Counted from the first letter of the stretch, positions 43,051-53,520 are shown. The stretch: DNA of 64,000 bases from Treponema sp. Marseille-Q4130 (GCF_014334325.1 NZ_JACSET010000002.1:342699-406698); one strand, 5' to 3'. The notes: generated by a model from the sequence alone, not told the origin. Program-made: numbers and translations.

Positions 43051-44703
43051 TTAAATATCAAAATTTTCATTTTTATTAATTTTGATATATACGAGCAAAG
43101 AAAGCGCGGTAAGCATCGTCGTAACGGCTGCAAAAGCGGCTCCTTCGCCTACATTTCCGCGGGAAACCGCCGCATACGTGCCGACAGTAAGCGTTATGGA
43201 ACGATTATTGTATAATATCGCTGCGCTCGACACTTCCGTCACAATCGAAACCCAGCTTAAAATAGCACCAGAAACGATACCGCTTGACATCATAGGAACG
43301 GTGATTTTGAAAAACGTATTCATTTTGGATGAACCCAAGCTGAGCGCCGCTTCTTCGATACTCATCGATATTTGCACGAGTGTCGCCGTAGCCGACCGCG
43401 TTGTATACGGCAGCCGTCTTATAATAACGGCGATTATCATAATGGTAAGAGTGCCCGTAAGTACGATCGGCTTCCGCCCGAAACCGATAACTAATGCGAT
43501 CGCTATGACTGAACCGGGCATGATATACGGCAGCATCGAAACGGTATCGATCAAATGATTGAACGGATTGGGGCGCCGTACGACAAGATATGAAATTAAA
43601 ACGGCGAACAAAATGATTACAGCGAGTGCAATGACGCCGACAAGCGTCGTGTTTTTGATCGCCCGAAACAAAAGCCGTGTTATGGCAAGCCTGTAGCTTT
43701 CGAGCGAATAACCATTTTGAAATACTCCGAGCTTCGTTTTTCTGAAAGAAATGTAAATGATATACAACTGCGGCAGCAATGAAATCGCAACAACGCCGTA
43801 GCAATAGAAGTGCATGAGTATGCTGCCTATTCCGTATACACTCTTTTTTTCCACAGGATGAAGCGCATTCATCGTAAAACTGAATTTCTTTGTGGCATAT
43901 TTTTGCAGCCAAAAAATTATCGCAGTCAAAACGATTGCAATGACGCTGATTGCAGAGGCAAAACCGTAGTCCGCGCCCGTTTCGCTTAAAAATTGTTTAT
44001 AAATTTCTACAGTGAATGTTCGATATCCTTCGCCGATTAAAAGCGGAGTTCCGAAATCGGCAAAGGCGCGCATGAAAACAAGCAGGGCGGCCGCAAGAAT
44101 TGTCGGCATGGAAAGGCTGAGTACGATTAAAAAAAAGCGTCTGATACCCGTGCAGCCCAAGTTGGATGAGGCTTCCATTAAACTGTTATCGATGGAACCG
44201 AACATACCGTTCATATAGATAAAAACGAGAGGATATAATTTTGTCGCCTGCACAAGCAGGATTCCGCCGAAGCCGTAGATATTCCCCGTATTGATACCGA
44301 TATTTTTTAATAAAAGTGTTATCGCGCCGGATCTGCCCATGAGCAAAATCCATGAATACGCACCGATAAACGGCGCCGACATACAGCACAAAACGCTTGC
44401 AACGGCAAGGAATCGCGCGCCCTTCAGCCGATAAAACGAATAAAAATATGCAAACACGATGCCGATGACAAGCGATACCAATGCGGCGGCAACCGATACT
44501 TTAAAGCTATTTAAAATAGTATTGTAATAGAACGGCTTACTGAAAAATTTAATAAAATTATCAAACGTATATGATTTTTGCGATGTCGTAAATGCCTGAC
44601 GAAGCAGCATCCCGATCGGATAGATAAAAAAAATCAAAAACGCGAGAAAAAGCCCGACCGATATGATTGTCCAAATTTCAAATCGCTTTCGATGTATAGT
44701 CAT
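43051..44703 (-). CDS. Fused ABC transporter permease (FbpB type)
   Basis: A 550-residue inner-membrane protein with about twelve helices, made of two permease halves. Each half carries an EAA loop for the ATPase: EASSNLGCTGIRRFFLIVL in the first and EEAALSLGSSKMNTFFKITV in the second. This fused form is typical of ferric iron FbpB. The ATG at 44703 stands 13 bases from a strong -10 with no ribosome site, so the mRNA is probably nearly leaderless. A frame open to 44811 lies across the promoter and was rejected. Confidence 0.85.
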   Translation of the reverse strand: MTIHRKRFEIWTIISVGLFLAFLIFFIYPIGMLLRQAFTTSQKSYTFDNFIKFFSKPFYYNTILNSFKVSVAAALVSLVIGIVFAYFYSFYRLKGARFLAVASVLCCMSAPFIGAYSWILLMGRSGAITLLLKNIGINTGNIYGFGGILLVQATKLYPLVFIYMNGMFGSIDNSLMEASSNLGCTGIRRFFLIVLSLSMPTILAAALLVFMRAFADFGTPLLIGEGYRTFTVEIYKQFLSETGADYGFASAISVIAIVLTAIIFWLQKYATKKFSFTMNALHPVEKKSVYGIGSILMHFYCYGVVAISLLPQLYIIYISFRKTKLGVFQNGYSLESYRLAITRLLFRAIKNTTLVGVIALAVIILFAVLISYLVVRRPNPFNHLIDTVSMLPYIMPGSVIAIALVIGFGRKPIVLTGTLTIMIIAVIIRRLPYTTRSATATLVQISMSIEEAALSLGSSKMNTFFKITVPMMSSGIVSGAILSWVSIVTEVSSAAILYNNRSITLTVGTYAAVSRGNVGEGAAFAAVTTMLTALSLLVYIKINKNENFDI

Positions 44704-44716
44704 AGTTGATTTGTTA

Positions 44717-44745
44717 AGTATACATCCCGAAAAACGACCTGTCAA
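44717..44745 (-). promoter_or_regulatory. Strong promoter of the ABC transporter operon
   Basis: On the minus strand TTGACA (44745-44740), 17-base spacer and TATACT (44722-44717). Transcription should start near 44710, only about seven bases before the ATG. Confidence 0.8.
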
Positions 44746-44793
44746 GGAAAATAGCACCGGTGAAATTTCGAAAAGACATTCTGTAAAAAACAA

Positions 44794-44865
44794 AAGCGGT
44801 ATTCTCTGCACACTCGCACAAAAAATACCGCTTCACATATAAAACCGCCGTTTCGCATGTGAAGC
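44794..44865 (-). terminator. Overlapping tandem terminators after the DegP-like gene
   Basis: On the minus strand the first stem GCTTCACAT/ATGTGAAGC (44865-44857 and 44838-44830) runs into GGTATTTTTT. The second stem AAGCGGTATT/AATACCGCTT (44833-44824 and 44803-44794) is followed by TTGTTTTTT. The stems share 44830-44833, so they cannot both form completely. Confidence 0.7.
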
Positions 44866-44929
44866 CCCTTGCGTTTTATCGAAACGCGGTCTCAAAACGC
44901 AAGGGGCAACCGCGTCCTCCCCCCCCCCC
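44865..44929. other. Perfect 13-bp hairpin and C11 homopolymer
   Basis: CCCCTTGCGTTTT (44865-44877) pairs perfectly with 44894-44906 around 16 bases. Thirteen bases on is a run of 11 C (44919-44929), followed by a small GCCG/CGGC palindrome. The run lies 28 bp past the end of the DegP-like gene, not in a coding frame or promoter spacer. With the tandem terminators it fills the 254-bp gap. Confidence 0.6.
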
Positions 44930-44957
44930 GCCGCACGGCGGAGAGAAAAAGGCGGCA

Positions 44958-46436
44958 TTAAAACTTATACGTTCCCGTCGTAATCGTGCCGCCGTTCGAA
45001 TACACGTCAAAGTTTACGCTGCGCTTGGCTTTGCCGAGTTCGGCGTAAAAGTCTTCGATCGAACTTATCGATTTGCCGTTGACGGCGGTGATCACGTCTC
45101 CGTTTTGCAGACGAAGAGAAGCCGCAGGCGATTTTTCGAGCACGCTCGTGACGGCAACGCCCTGTATTCTCGCGTTGTCGAGCTTCAAGTCTTTTCGCGT
45201 TTTTTCGGTGAGCGGAACCGCGATAAAGCCGGGCCAGAGTTTGCTGTTGTCGCCCGATACGTTTTCATTCCGCGCTTCGATTTTGACGGAAAGCTTTACC
45301 GTCTGCTTGCCGCGAAGCACTTCGAAAGACACCGTAGAACCGGCTTTTAAGTTGCCGACATCGCGCACAAGCTGATTGACGCTTTTGACGCTCTTTCCGT
45401 TCAGCGAAACGATATAATCGCCGGGCTGAATGCCGCCCTTTTGCGCAGGAGAATCGCGGAAAATCTGCGAAGCGAAGGCGCCTTCTTTGTCCGCAACACC
45501 GAGCGCGCTTTTATATTCCGAAGAGATGTCGACGAGCGAAACGCCGAGCCAGCCGTATGCCAACTTCCCGTTCGAGATAAAGTCGTCGATCGCGCTTTTG
45601 ATATTGTTGATCGGGATCGCAAAGCCGAGTCCCTGAGAGCCGCCGGATTGAGAAGCGATCCACGTATTGATACCGATCACTTCTCCGTAAATATTGATAA
45701 GCGGGCCGCCCGAATTTCCCTGATTGATCGCGGCATCGGTTTGAATAAAATCGCTGATGTTGCCGATATCGCTGCCGCTTCTGCCGGTCGCGCTGATAAT
45801 GCCCTGCGTCACCGACTGATTGTAGCCGAGAGGCGCTCCCATCGCAAAGCAGAGATCGCCGGTGTGCACCGCATCCGAATCTCCGAGAGAGGCGACGGGA
45901 ATCGATTTATCGCTCGATTCGAACGAAACGAGAGCGACGTCCATGCGGGAATCGGCTCCGACGAGTTTGCCGTCGAACTGCCGTCCGTCGTTGAGCTTTA
46001 CGGAAATCTTCGTCGCTTCGCCGGCAACGTGATTGTTCGTAAGCACATAGAGCGTATTCCCCGTGCGCCTCACGATAACACCCGATCCGAGTCCCTGCTG
46101 TTCATACTGCCTCTCTCTTCCGCCGCCCTGGTTCGGCAAGCCGAAAAAAAAGAACGGTAAATCTCCGAGCGGATTCGACTGCACCGTTTTCGTTTCCGTC
46201 ACGTCGATTTCAACGACCGAAGGAAGCAGCGTGTCGCTGATCGAGCGGAACGCATCCTGCATAGCTTGGATCATCTTTAAAGAATCGGCGGGTATCGGAG
46301 ACGTCGTTCTCGTTTCCGCAAAAGCCGTGTCCGCGCTTCCGTTTACCGGCGTCTTTCTGCACGAAAGCGAAATTGCGCCGAATGCCAAAACGGCGGCGCA
46401 CGAAATGCCGATTATCCTCTTTGTCCATGTTTTCAT
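44958..46436 (-). CDS. DegP/HtrA-like periplasmic serine protease
   Basis: A 492-residue Do-family protease. An N-terminal signal or anchor (IIGISCAAVLAFGAISLSC) may be a spirochaetal lipobox. The trypsin-like domain has His in LTNNHVAGEA, Asp in RMDVALVSFE and Ser in NQGNSGGPL, and two PDZ domains follow (AQKGGIQPGDYIVSLNGKSV and LRLQNGDVITAVNGKSI). It degrades or refolds misfolded envelope proteins. The ATG at 46436 has GGAGG at good spacing; the frame open to 46562 was not used. A possible promoter TTGTAA-18-TATTAT lies about 110 bp upstream. Confidence 0.9.
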   Translation of the reverse strand: MKTWTKRIIGISCAAVLAFGAISLSCRKTPVNGSADTAFAETRTTSPIPADSLKMIQAMQDAFRSISDTLLPSVVEIDVTETKTVQSNPLGDLPFFFFGLPNQGGGRERQYEQQGLGSGVIVRRTGNTLYVLTNNHVAGEATKISVKLNDGRQFDGKLVGADSRMDVALVSFESSDKSIPVASLGDSDAVHTGDLCFAMGAPLGYNQSVTQGIISATGRSGSDIGNISDFIQTDAAINQGNSGGPLINIYGEVIGINTWIASQSGGSQGLGFAIPINNIKSAIDDFISNGKLAYGWLGVSLVDISSEYKSALGVADKEGAFASQIFRDSPAQKGGIQPGDYIVSLNGKSVKSVNQLVRDVGNLKAGSTVSFEVLRGKQTVKLSVKIEARNENVSGDNSKLWPGFIAVPLTEKTRKDLKLDNARIQGVAVTSVLEKSPAASLRLQNGDVITAVNGKSISSIEDFYAELGKAKRSVNFDVYSNGGTITTGTYKF

Positions 46437-46628
46437 AATCAAAACCTCCGGAGCGATGCTGCACGCAATTGCCGCAGTCCGCTCTTTTATTGATATGAAT
46501 GCCGAAAGCATTTTATTATGAAACACTTTTATCTCGACATCCACACTATTAAAATAATACATATCGAAGGATAAGTGTTACAAAAAAGCGCGGCAGTCTT
46601 AATAAAATTTTGTTAGTTTAAAAAATTG

Positions 46629-47384
46629 TTATCCGGCATAATCGAGCGCGGTAAGTATTTCCGTACGGTCTTTAAAAACCGCGACGGTGTGCTCTTCGTG
46701 TGCGGACGCTTTTCCGTCGGCGGTCAGTACCGTCCAGCCGTTATCCGCCGTTACGACGTCCGCCGTTCCGAGATTGATCATCGGCTCGATCGCGAGCACC
46801 ATACCCGCCTGAATGCGCGGATTCGGCCCCGAGGGGCAATTCGGGATCGACGGATCTTCGTGCACGTCGAGACCGACGCCGTGACCGCAGTATTCGTAGA
46901 CGACGCCGTAGTTGTGACTCACGGCGATATCATTGACCGCCTTTGAAATGTCGTGGATCCTGTTTCCGACGACGCAGGCAGCAATCCCCGCAGCAAGGCA
47001 TTCCCTTGTCACGTCGTCGAGCGCTTTCCACTCCGGCCGGATGTTTCCGACCTGCACCGTGTGCGTCGAATCGCTGATAAAACCGTCCAAATCGATTCCC
47101 GCATCGATCGAAACCAAATCTCCGTCGTGGATTATTTTTTTCGAAGACGGAACGCCGTGTATAACTTCTTCGTTGACGCTGACACACACGGCTCCGGGAA
47201 AGTTTTCGCGGTACCACGCGGGTTTGCCGTGATGAGAAAGCATAAAATGCTTGCACATATCGTCGATATCCTTCGTCGACATACCCGCTTTTACGCGCGG
47301 GAGGATTTCGTTGAACATATCCGCAAGCAGGTGACAGGATTTTCTGATACCTGCGATTTCATCGTCATTCTTTAACCGTATCAT
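46629..47384 (-). CDS. map: Methionine aminopeptidase, type I
   Basis: A 251-residue enzyme removing N-terminal Met. Metal ligands are in SIDAGIDLDGFISDSTHTV (two Asp), GHGVGLDVHEDPSIPN (His), and the two Glu of LAIEPM and HEEHTVAV. The ATG at 47384 follows GAGG by five bases; a GTG two codons earlier was passed over. The gene overlaps the end of the J-domain gene by 20 bp. Confidence 0.95.
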   Translation of the reverse strand: MIRLKNDDEIAGIRKSCHLLADMFNEILPRVKAGMSTKDIDDMCKHFMLSHHGKPAWYRENFPGAVCVSVNEEVIHGVPSSKKIIHDGDLVSIDAGIDLDGFISDSTHTVQVGNIRPEWKALDDVTRECLAAGIAACVVGNRIHDISKAVNDIAVSHNYGVVYEYCGHGVGLDVHEDPSIPNCPSGPNPRIQAGMVLAIEPMINLGTADVVTADNGWTVLTADGKASAHEEHTVAVFKDRTEILTALDYAG

Positions 47385-48171
47385 AAACACCTCGTGTTCG
47401 AAATTGATCTTTTTTTATTAATTTTTCACTCTCTTCAAAGCAGATGTCCGCCGTGTGCCGATCGCCGAGTCTGAGATAGGCTTCCGCCATTTTTTTTAAA
47501 AAAAACGAATCGTCCGCCGCCGAAAACTTAAGATCGAGAGCCCGCTCCCACGCGTCGAGGGCAAGCTCGTCGCTCGTATTTCCTTCGATATTGCTTTTTA
47601 AAATATGGAGCGCAAACGAAATCACTTCCGGAAAAAAGAGCCTGAAATAATCGCTCTTGTATTCCATTTTAATAATTCGCTCGAGCAGCAAAAACGCATC
47701 GTAAAACTCTCCGCGTACTGTAAGCTCTTCGGCAAGGATGTAGCCGTAATCCATAAAGTCTTCGCGCGAAAACCATCTTTCAAGATTAAAGCCCGCACGA
47801 GAAGTCATCATGCGTTTGAATTCCGAAACGGCTTCGTCTTCGCGGTGGTGCATCAGATCCCAAAATATGAGCTTTGCCCTGCTTTCATCGTCGCTGCGTT
47901 CCGAAAGCCACGCGTGATAATCGAACGAATTTTTGCGAACTCGCCGTATATGATAGCGGCTGAAAAAAGAATTGTCAAATATGGAACGCTGTCTCGCATC
48001 GGAAAGGATGTCGTAGGCCTGCACGAGACGGCGGAACAGGGCGGTCGTTTCGGCATCGCTTCTTTTTGACGTATCGGGATGATACTCTTTCGCTTTTTGT
48101 CTGAACGCGCGTTTGATTTCCGACGCCGATGCATCGTGCGCTACGCCGAGGATTTCATAGCAGTTTTCCAA
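47365..48171 (-). CDS. J-domain protein with helical repeat region
   Basis: A 268-residue protein. Residues 1-66 are a J domain starting CYEILGVAHDASASEIKRAF, with the HPD motif in EYHPDTSK, so it should stimulate a DnaK partner. It lacks the Gly/Phe and zinc regions of DnaJ. The rest is helical with TPR-like units near the C terminus (KKMAEAYLRLGDRHTADICF). It is placed between a universal stress protein and map and probably serves a specific client. Confidence 0.8.
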   Translation of the reverse strand: MENCYEILGVAHDASASEIKRAFRQKAKEYHPDTSKRSDAETTALFRRLVQAYDILSDARQRSIFDNSFFSRYHIRRVRKNSFDYHAWLSERSDDESRAKLIFWDLMHHREDEAVSEFKRMMTSRAGFNLERWFSREDFMDYGYILAEELTVRGEFYDAFLLLERIIKMEYKSDYFRLFFPEVISFALHILKSNIEGNTSDELALDAWERALDLKFSAADDSFFLKKMAEAYLRLGDRHTADICFEESEKLIKKDQFRTRGVYDTVKE

Positions 48172-48183
48172 GCAGCCGTACCC

Positions 48184-48690
48184 TTATGCGATTTTAAATA
48201 ATTGCTCTATGTCTTTTTGCTTGACTACGATGACGGAACAATTCGCGGCGGCGATCGTTTGGCTTTGATCGAGAGAAACGACATCGCTTCGGTTTGAGCC
48301 CGAAGGCGTGTACGACACGTCGCGTATTTTTCCGCCAAGGAGGATAAAGTCCGCGTTGTAGTCGTCGGCCGCTTTGACGATCTCCGCCCATACGGCTCCG
48401 TTGAGCAATTCCGTTTCGGCGGTAACGCCTTTCGACTTTGCCAGGTCTCCGGTATACGCAAGATATTTTTTTCCGTCGGCGATGAGATTTTCTTCGTAGA
48501 GCTTTCGCTCATCGCTCGCAAAAAATTTCGACAAGGTCAATCGCTTGATCGTCGCGGTATCGACGACGTATATAAATTTCAGATCGAGGTGATAGGTCTT
48601 TGCCATAATGATGCCGTACATCGCAGCCTGAATCGAAGCTTCGGATCCGTTGACGGCAACAAGAATACGGCGGAAAAGCGGTTTACTCAT
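48184..48690 (-). CDS. Universal stress protein family
   Basis: A 168-residue UspA-fold protein. The N terminus RRILVAVNGSEASIQAAMYG and the C-terminal region (SDVVSLDQSQTIAAANCSVIVVKQK) fit the family. The usual ATP-binding G-x2-G-x9-G-S/T is only partly present (LLGGKIRDVSYTPSGSNRSD), so nucleotide binding is uncertain. A GGAGG site precedes the ATG. It lies 20 bp downstream of V-ATPase subunit D. Confidence 0.8.
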   Translation of the reverse strand: MSKPLFRRILVAVNGSEASIQAAMYGIIMAKTYHLDLKFIYVVDTATIKRLTLSKFFASDERKLYEENLIADGKKYLAYTGDLAKSKGVTAETELLNGAVWAEIVKAADDYNADFILLGGKIRDVSYTPSGSNRSDVVSLDQSQTIAAANCSVIVVKQKDIEQLFKIA

Positions 48691-48710
48691 TTTATCCTAC
48701 CTCCTATCGA

Positions 48711-49331
48711 CTACCGCCTGTTGCGGTTTTTAAGCGCTTTGAGCGTAAAGATGTTTTCACGATCACGCTCTTCAAGTACGCTTTCGATATATTTTTTCGT
48801 TTCGCTCGTCTGCGGAATGATCATCTTATCGAGCGCGTTGACCCGCCGCTGAGTCTTTTTCACTTCGCCCGCGAGGCGCCACACGATCGTGCGGATCGAC
48901 GCCATCTTCGTCAAAAGCGCAAGCAAGCGGAAAAAGAGATCCATCGCTTTATCGCTGTCGGATGAGGTGCCCATAAACGAATAAAACAATTCTTTCTTCG
49001 GCAGTTCGACATCGAGCGATTTGAACGACATACCGCCGAGCGTTTCCTGCTTTTCGTGTATGACAAAATCGTAGTGCACGCCGTGCGATATGCGCTCGAC
49101 TTGATCGCTTCCCATGCTCGCAAGCATTTTTCGAAACGCGGGATACGCTTCCTCGATCACTTTATCGATGTCGTGCTCGAGGAGCTTGACGTTTTCGACC
49201 ATGCGCATGAGTTCCATGACGAGGATTTCGCGTTTTTGCTCCAAGAGGTCGTAGCCGTTTTTAGACACGGCCAGCTGCTCTTTCATGGCGAGGAGGTTCG
49301 ATTTTGTCGGCGCAATATTCAGTTTTGCCAT
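48711..49331 (-). CDS. atpD: V-type ATPase subunit D
   Basis: A 206-residue central-stalk subunit, made of two long helices (about 10-75 and 120-205) that turn inside the A3B3 head. The start AKLNIAPTKSNLLAMKEQLA and the later GEVKKTQRRVNALDKMIIP are typical. It begins 3 bp after the subunit B stop and is the last V-ATPase gene of the operon. Confidence 0.93.
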   Translation of the reverse strand: MAKLNIAPTKSNLLAMKEQLAVSKNGYDLLEQKREILVMELMRMVENVKLLEHDIDKVIEEAYPAFRKMLASMGSDQVERISHGVHYDFVIHEKQETLGGMSFKSLDVELPKKELFYSFMGTSSDSDKAMDLFFRLLALLTKMASIRTIVWRLAGEVKKTQRRVNALDKMIIPQTSETKKYIESVLEERDRENIFTLKALKNRNRR

Positions 49332-49334
49332 AGG

Positions 49335-50756
49335 CTAGTTCCGCTCCGCATCTCCGCTTTCGTCTTCGCTTTTCGGCATATATTTTTCGATGTATTCCGG
49401 TTTGATGCGATAGAGCTCTTCACGCGGCAGCGTCGACAAAATCTTCCAGCCCAAGTCGAGCGTCTGTTCTATCGTACGGTTTTCGTATTCGCCCTGCATC
49501 AAAAATTCGTTTTCGAATTTATCACCGAACTTGAGGTATTCGCGGTCGAGCGGCGAAAGCTCTTCGTCGCCGATAATCGCCGCGAGGTTCCGTACCGACT
49601 TCACTTTCGAATACGAAGCGAAAAGCTGACTCGAAACGTTCGCGTGATCTTCCCGCGTCATGACCCTGCCGTCCTTTGCAACTCCGATACCGTCTTTCAT
49701 GAGGCGCGAAAGGCTCGGAAGTCCCGCGACGGGCGGATACAATCCTTTTTGCGAAAGCTCTCTGTCGAGAACGATCTGCCCTTCGGTGATGTAGCCGGTC
49801 AAGTCGGGAATAGGGTGCGATATGTCGTCGTTCGGCATCGTCAAAATCGGAATCTGCGTGATCGAACCGGCCGAGCCCTTGATGCGCCCCGCCCGTTCGT
49901 AAAGTTCCGCGAGGTCGGAATAGAGGTAGCCGGGATATCCTTTGCGGCCGGGCACTTCGCCTCGCGTCGTCGAGATTTCGCGGAGCGCTTCGCAGTAATT
50001 CGTCATATCGGTGAGCACGACGAGAACGTGCATGCCTTTTTTGAACGCGAGGTATTCCGCCGCCGTAAGCGCACACCTCGGCGTGATGATGCGTTCGATG
50101 GACGGAGCGTCGGCAAGCGACTGAAACATGACGACTTTCGAAAGGACGCCCGATTCTTCAAAGGTGTCGGTAAAAAAGCGCGCGATATCGTATTTGATTC
50201 CCATGCCGGCAAAGACCATAACGAACTGTTCGTCGCTCGAGCGGAGCTTTGCCTGACGGATAATCTGCGCGGCGAGCTTATTGTGCGGTAAACCGTTGCC
50301 GCTGAAAATCGGCAGCTTTTGTCCGCGCACGAGCGAGTTCATGCCGTCGATCGCCGAAATACCCGTTTGGATAAAATCGCGCGGGTAGATACGCGCATAG
50401 GGATTGATCGGGTTTCCGTTTATATTGACGAGCTCCGACGATACGATGGGAGGGTATCCGTCGATCGGTTCACCGAGTCCGTTGAAAATGCGTCCGAGCA
50501 AGCCTTCGCCGACGCGCAGTTCGAGCGGCGTATCGAGGAATTCGTAGGTTGTCGCATCGAGGTCGAGGCCGGTCGTATTGCCGAAAATCTGAACGACCGC
50601 CGCATCTTCGGAAAGATCCATGACGCGCCCGATACGCTTGTTTCCGTTTCTGTCCCGAACGCACACCGTTTCGAGGTAAAAAATATTTTCGGTTCGGCGC
50701 ACGATGACGATCGGGCCGTCGACCGACGTAAATCCGCGGTATTCTATTCCTTTCAT
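49335..50756 (-). CDS. atpB: V-type ATPase subunit B
   Basis: A 473-residue non-catalytic head subunit. It resembles A but has no functional P-loop; the equivalent region is [20 protein letters not shown]. The stretch [22 protein letters not shown] is the family signature. The start overlaps the subunit A stop by 4 bp, as expected for subunits made in equal numbers. Confidence 0.95.
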   Translation of the reverse strand: MKGIEYRGFTSVDGPIVIVRRTENIFYLETVCVRDRNGNKRIGRVMDLSEDAAVVQIFGNTTGLDLDATTYEFLDTPLELRVGEGLLGRIFNGLGEPIDGYPPIVSSELVNINGNPINPYARIYPRDFIQTGISAIDGMNSLVRGQKLPIFSGNGLPHNKLAAQIIRQAKLRSSDEQFVMVFAGMGIKYDIARFFTDTFEESGVLSKVVMFQSLADAPSIERIITPRCALTAAEYLAFKKGMHVLVVLTDMTNYCEALREISTTRGEVPGRKGYPGYLYSDLAELYERAGRIKGSAGSITQIPILTMPNDDISHPIPDLTGYITEGQIVLDRELSQKGLYPPVAGLPSLSRLMKDGIGVAKDGRVMTREDHANVSSQLFASYSKVKSVRNLAAIIGDEELSPLDREYLKFGDKFENEFLMQGEYENRTIEQTLDLGWKILSTLPREELYRIKPEYIEKYMPKSEDESGDAERN

Positions 50757-52543
50757 ACGCTGCCTGTCCTTCGGTAGAGCCGTCTCAATTCGTCGAGTTG
50801 ATTTTCAAGATGCATTTTCACGTCCTGAATTTTATCGGCTTCGTCGTTTGTGTATTTCGACTTGATACGCATGATCTCTTCGCGCACCGGAAGGGCCGTC
50901 AATTTGACCAGGGGCGCGCCGCTTTTTATGAGCGCAAGCGCCGACGAATAATAATCCATGATGAGCACGAGGATCGCGATCTGCTTTTTCGAAACGCAGT
51001 ACGCGTCGATTTGGTCGAATTGATCCTGCTGTAAAAATCCGTTTTTAATCATTTCCGCAACCGAAAGCACGAGACGGTCGGCGTCGGGAAGCGCGTCGGG
51101 ACCGATGAGGCGCACGATCTGTTGGAGGTGTTGTTCCCGCTTTAAGAGGTCGAGCGCTCCGGTGCGCACCGACGACCACTCGGGATTGTGGCGTTCCCAC
51201 CAGCCCTTCACTTCGTCGGCGTATTCGGAATACGAATCGATCCAGCCGATAGCCGGATAATGGCGCGCGTTTGCCAAATCCCGGTCGAGCGCCCAAAAGC
51301 AGCGGATAAAGCGCTTTGTGTGCTGGGTGACGGGTTCCGAAAAATCGCCTCCCGGAGGAGAAACCGCGCCGATAACGGAAACAGATCCTTCCCTCCCGCA
51401 CAGCGAATTGATGCGTCCCGCCCTTTCGTAAAAACTTGCAAGTCGCGTCGGGAGGTAGGCGGGAAAGCCTTCTTCGGCAGGCATCTCTTCCATGCGGCCG
51501 GAGAGTTCGCGGAGCGCTTCCGCCCAGCGGCTCGTCGAATCGGCCATGATCGCGACGGCCATACCCATATCGCGGTAATATTCGGCAAGCGTGATGCCCG
51601 AATACAGCGACACTTCACGCGCGGCGACGGGCATATTCGACGTATTCGCGATGAGGATCGTGCGTTCCATGATGGAGCGTCCCGTCCGCGGATCGACGAT
51701 TTCGGGGAATTCGGTGAGAACGTCGGTCATTTCGTTTCCGCGCTCTCCGCATCCGATATAGACGATGAGATCGGCATCGCACCATTTTGCAACGGCGTGC
51801 TGCGTCATCGTTTTGCCCGTACCGAAACCGCCGGGGATCGCCGCAGTTCCGCCTTTCGACAGCGGAAAAAACACGTCGATAACGCGGAGTCCCGTAACGA
51901 GGGGCTGGGATACCGTAAGCTTTTCGGTATAGGGACGCGGAGTGCGCACCGGCCAATACTGCGAAAGTTTTATCTCTTCGTCCAATTCCGTCGTCGCAAT
52001 GACATCGTCGACGGTACAATCGCAACTTCCTTTAAACGTTTTAAGCACGCGCCCGCGAATATAGGGCGGCACCATAATCGTATGCAAAACGGACGGCGTT
52101 TCCCGCACCGTTCCGAGCGGGAGACCCGGCGCGATCGGAGAACCCTCCCCTATCGTTTTTCCGTCGGAAGTTTTTCCGGCATCGAAGTGCCAGGTCTTTT
52201 TCGTGTCGAGCGGTTCGGTGCGCTGCCCCGGAAGCAAAAACGCAGTCCCGTCTTCGTACATCGATTCGAGCGGGCGCTGGATACCGTCGTAAATCGTACC
52301 GACAAGTCCCGGCCCGAGCCTGAGCGACAGAGGGCGTCCGTAGCTTACGATCTTTTCACCGACGTGCATGCCGGTGTCGTCTTCGTAAACCTGAACGGTT
52401 GCTTTGCCTTTATTTTGTCTGATGATTTCGCCGATGAGCTTTTTTTCGCCGACATCGACGACATCGTATAATCCGCATTCGTCGAGTCCTTCGGCAAAAA
52501 CGATGGGGCCGGAAATGCGTGTAATTTTCCCTTCAACTGTCAT
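50753..52543 (-). CDS. atpA: V-type ATPase catalytic subunit A
   Basis: A 596-residue catalytic subunit. The P-loop is [12 protein letters not shown], and the non-homologous region of V-type A subunits (about 110-190) is present. [13 protein letters not shown] and [14 protein letters not shown] complete the nucleotide site. It overlaps subunit B at its 3' end and subunit E at its 5' end by 4 bp each. Confidence 0.97.
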   Translation of the reverse strand: MTVEGKITRISGPIVFAEGLDECGLYDVVDVGEKKLIGEIIRQNKGKATVQVYEDDTGMHVGEKIVSYGRPLSLRLGPGLVGTIYDGIQRPLESMYEDGTAFLLPGQRTEPLDTKKTWHFDAGKTSDGKTIGEGSPIAPGLPLGTVRETPSVLHTIMVPPYIRGRVLKTFKGSCDCTVDDVIATTELDEEIKLSQYWPVRTPRPYTEKLTVSQPLVTGLRVIDVFFPLSKGGTAAIPGGFGTGKTMTQHAVAKWCDADLIVYIGCGERGNEMTDVLTEFPEIVDPRTGRSIMERTILIANTSNMPVAAREVSLYSGITLAEYYRDMGMAVAIMADSTSRWAEALRELSGRMEEMPAEEGFPAYLPTRLASFYERAGRINSLCGREGSVSVIGAVSPPGGDFSEPVTQHTKRFIRCFWALDRDLANARHYPAIGWIDSYSEYADEVKGWWERHNPEWSSVRTGALDLLKREQHLQQIVRLIGPDALPDADRLVLSVAEMIKNGFLQQDQFDQIDAYCVSKKQIAILVLIMDYYSSALALIKSGAPLVKLTALPVREEIMRIKSKYTNDEADKIQDVKMHLENQLDELRRLYRRTGSV

Positions 52544-53175
52544 GAATCAAACCTCCCGCCGAACAGAGCTTTGGCGAGTTCCGCGCGGTGTTCCGTTTCA
52601 AGCTCGCCGACGATCTGTGAAAGCGTCAGACGGCAGCGGATCATTTTATCTTCCGTTTCGAGGATGATACCCTCTTTAAATGTCAAGCCGGCGATCTCTT
52701 CGTCGCCGCTTTTTTCGTATGCGACGGACGAGCAGGATGCAAGCGGCACACCTTCTTTTTTCAAAGCCGCTTCCGCACGCGCGGCATCGAAGCCGAATAC
52801 AAGCGCGTTCACTTTTTGAGAAGCGACAACCGCTTTATATGCGTTCCATCGGCGGACGGCGAGCGCGATACGCTTTTCTTCCCCCAGCGCTTCGAGGTAG
52901 GAATCGATCGCTTTAATAATCGCGCTTTCCATAAACGAAACGAGAAAACGCTCTTTTTCAAGCGGGACGACGGCGTCTCTATCGGCTTGATAGCTTTCCG
53001 CCTTTTTTTGATATTCGGCGGTTTTTTCTTCCGTAAATTTTTCGATGCGGTGCGCCACATCGGCGACGAGCGCTTTTCCGTCGCTGTCGGCTTTTGCCAA
53101 AATGCGTTCCGCTTTTTTCCGTGCGTCCGTTTCGATTTCTTTGTCGAGAACTTCGGTCGAGCGTAATTCTTCCAT
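52540..53175 (-). CDS. atpE: V-type ATPase subunit E (peripheral stalk)
   Basis: A 211-residue protein with a long charged helix (about 10-90, many Ala, Lys and Glu) and a globular C-terminal part with [20 protein letters not shown] and [17 protein letters not shown]. This is the plan of peripheral-stalk subunit E, which pairs with the small coiled-coil subunit at 57066-57377. Position between subunits F and A supports the call. Confidence 0.8.
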   Translation of the reverse strand: MEELRSTEVLDKEIETDARKKAERILAKADSDGKALVADVAHRIEKFTEEKTAEYQKKAESYQADRDAVVPLEKERFLVSFMESAIIKAIDSYLEALGEEKRIALAVRRWNAYKAVVASQKVNALVFGFDAARAEAALKKEGVPLASCSSVAYEKSGDEEIAGLTFKEGIILETEDKMIRCRLTLSQIVGELETEHRAELAKALFGGRFDS

Positions 53176-53187
53176 AACAACAGTCCT

Positions 53188-53520
53188 TTAAATTTTTACG
53201 CCGATTGCTTCCCCGATCGCTTCGGTAAGCGTTTTGCGCCCGCTCAAATGGCCTTCGAGCCCGGGTATCTCTACGATAAGCGGATAGTCGGCCGTCTTTT
53301 GCCATTCGAGCTCTTCGTCTTGAATATAAGAGGCGGCGCTTTCCGTGAGAATGAGGACGCGGGGAATTTTTTCAACGGGAACGGATACGGCACCGCCCCT
53401 GCCGGTAACGCGGTTAAACGATTCCAGCACTTCCTGACGCGTTTCGGCTATTGCACCGTCGACGCCGACAAGTCGGAATGCGAGAACCATTTCGCGTTCA
53501 CCGATCACAAAATAGTTCAA
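53188..53520 (-). CDS. V-type ATPase subunit F
   Basis: A 110-residue central-stalk protein starting NYFVIGEREMVLAFRLVGVD, which matches the family opening. The start appears to be TTG at 53520, with GAGG ten bases upstream; the first ATG (in REM) would remove the first strand. It lies between K and E, 16 bp from K. Confidence 0.85.
   Translation of the reverse strand: MNYFVIGEREMVLAFRLVGVDGAIAETRQEVLESFNRVTGRGGAVSVPVEKIPRVLILTESAASYIQDEELEWQKTADYPLIVEIPGLEGHLSGRKTLTEAIGEAIGVKI

Noticed and set aside
49056-50291. 411-codon plus-strand frame inside the V-ATPase genes
   Set aside because: It lies antisense to subunits D and B and has the His/Arg/Phe-rich composition of a mirror frame; no start signal.
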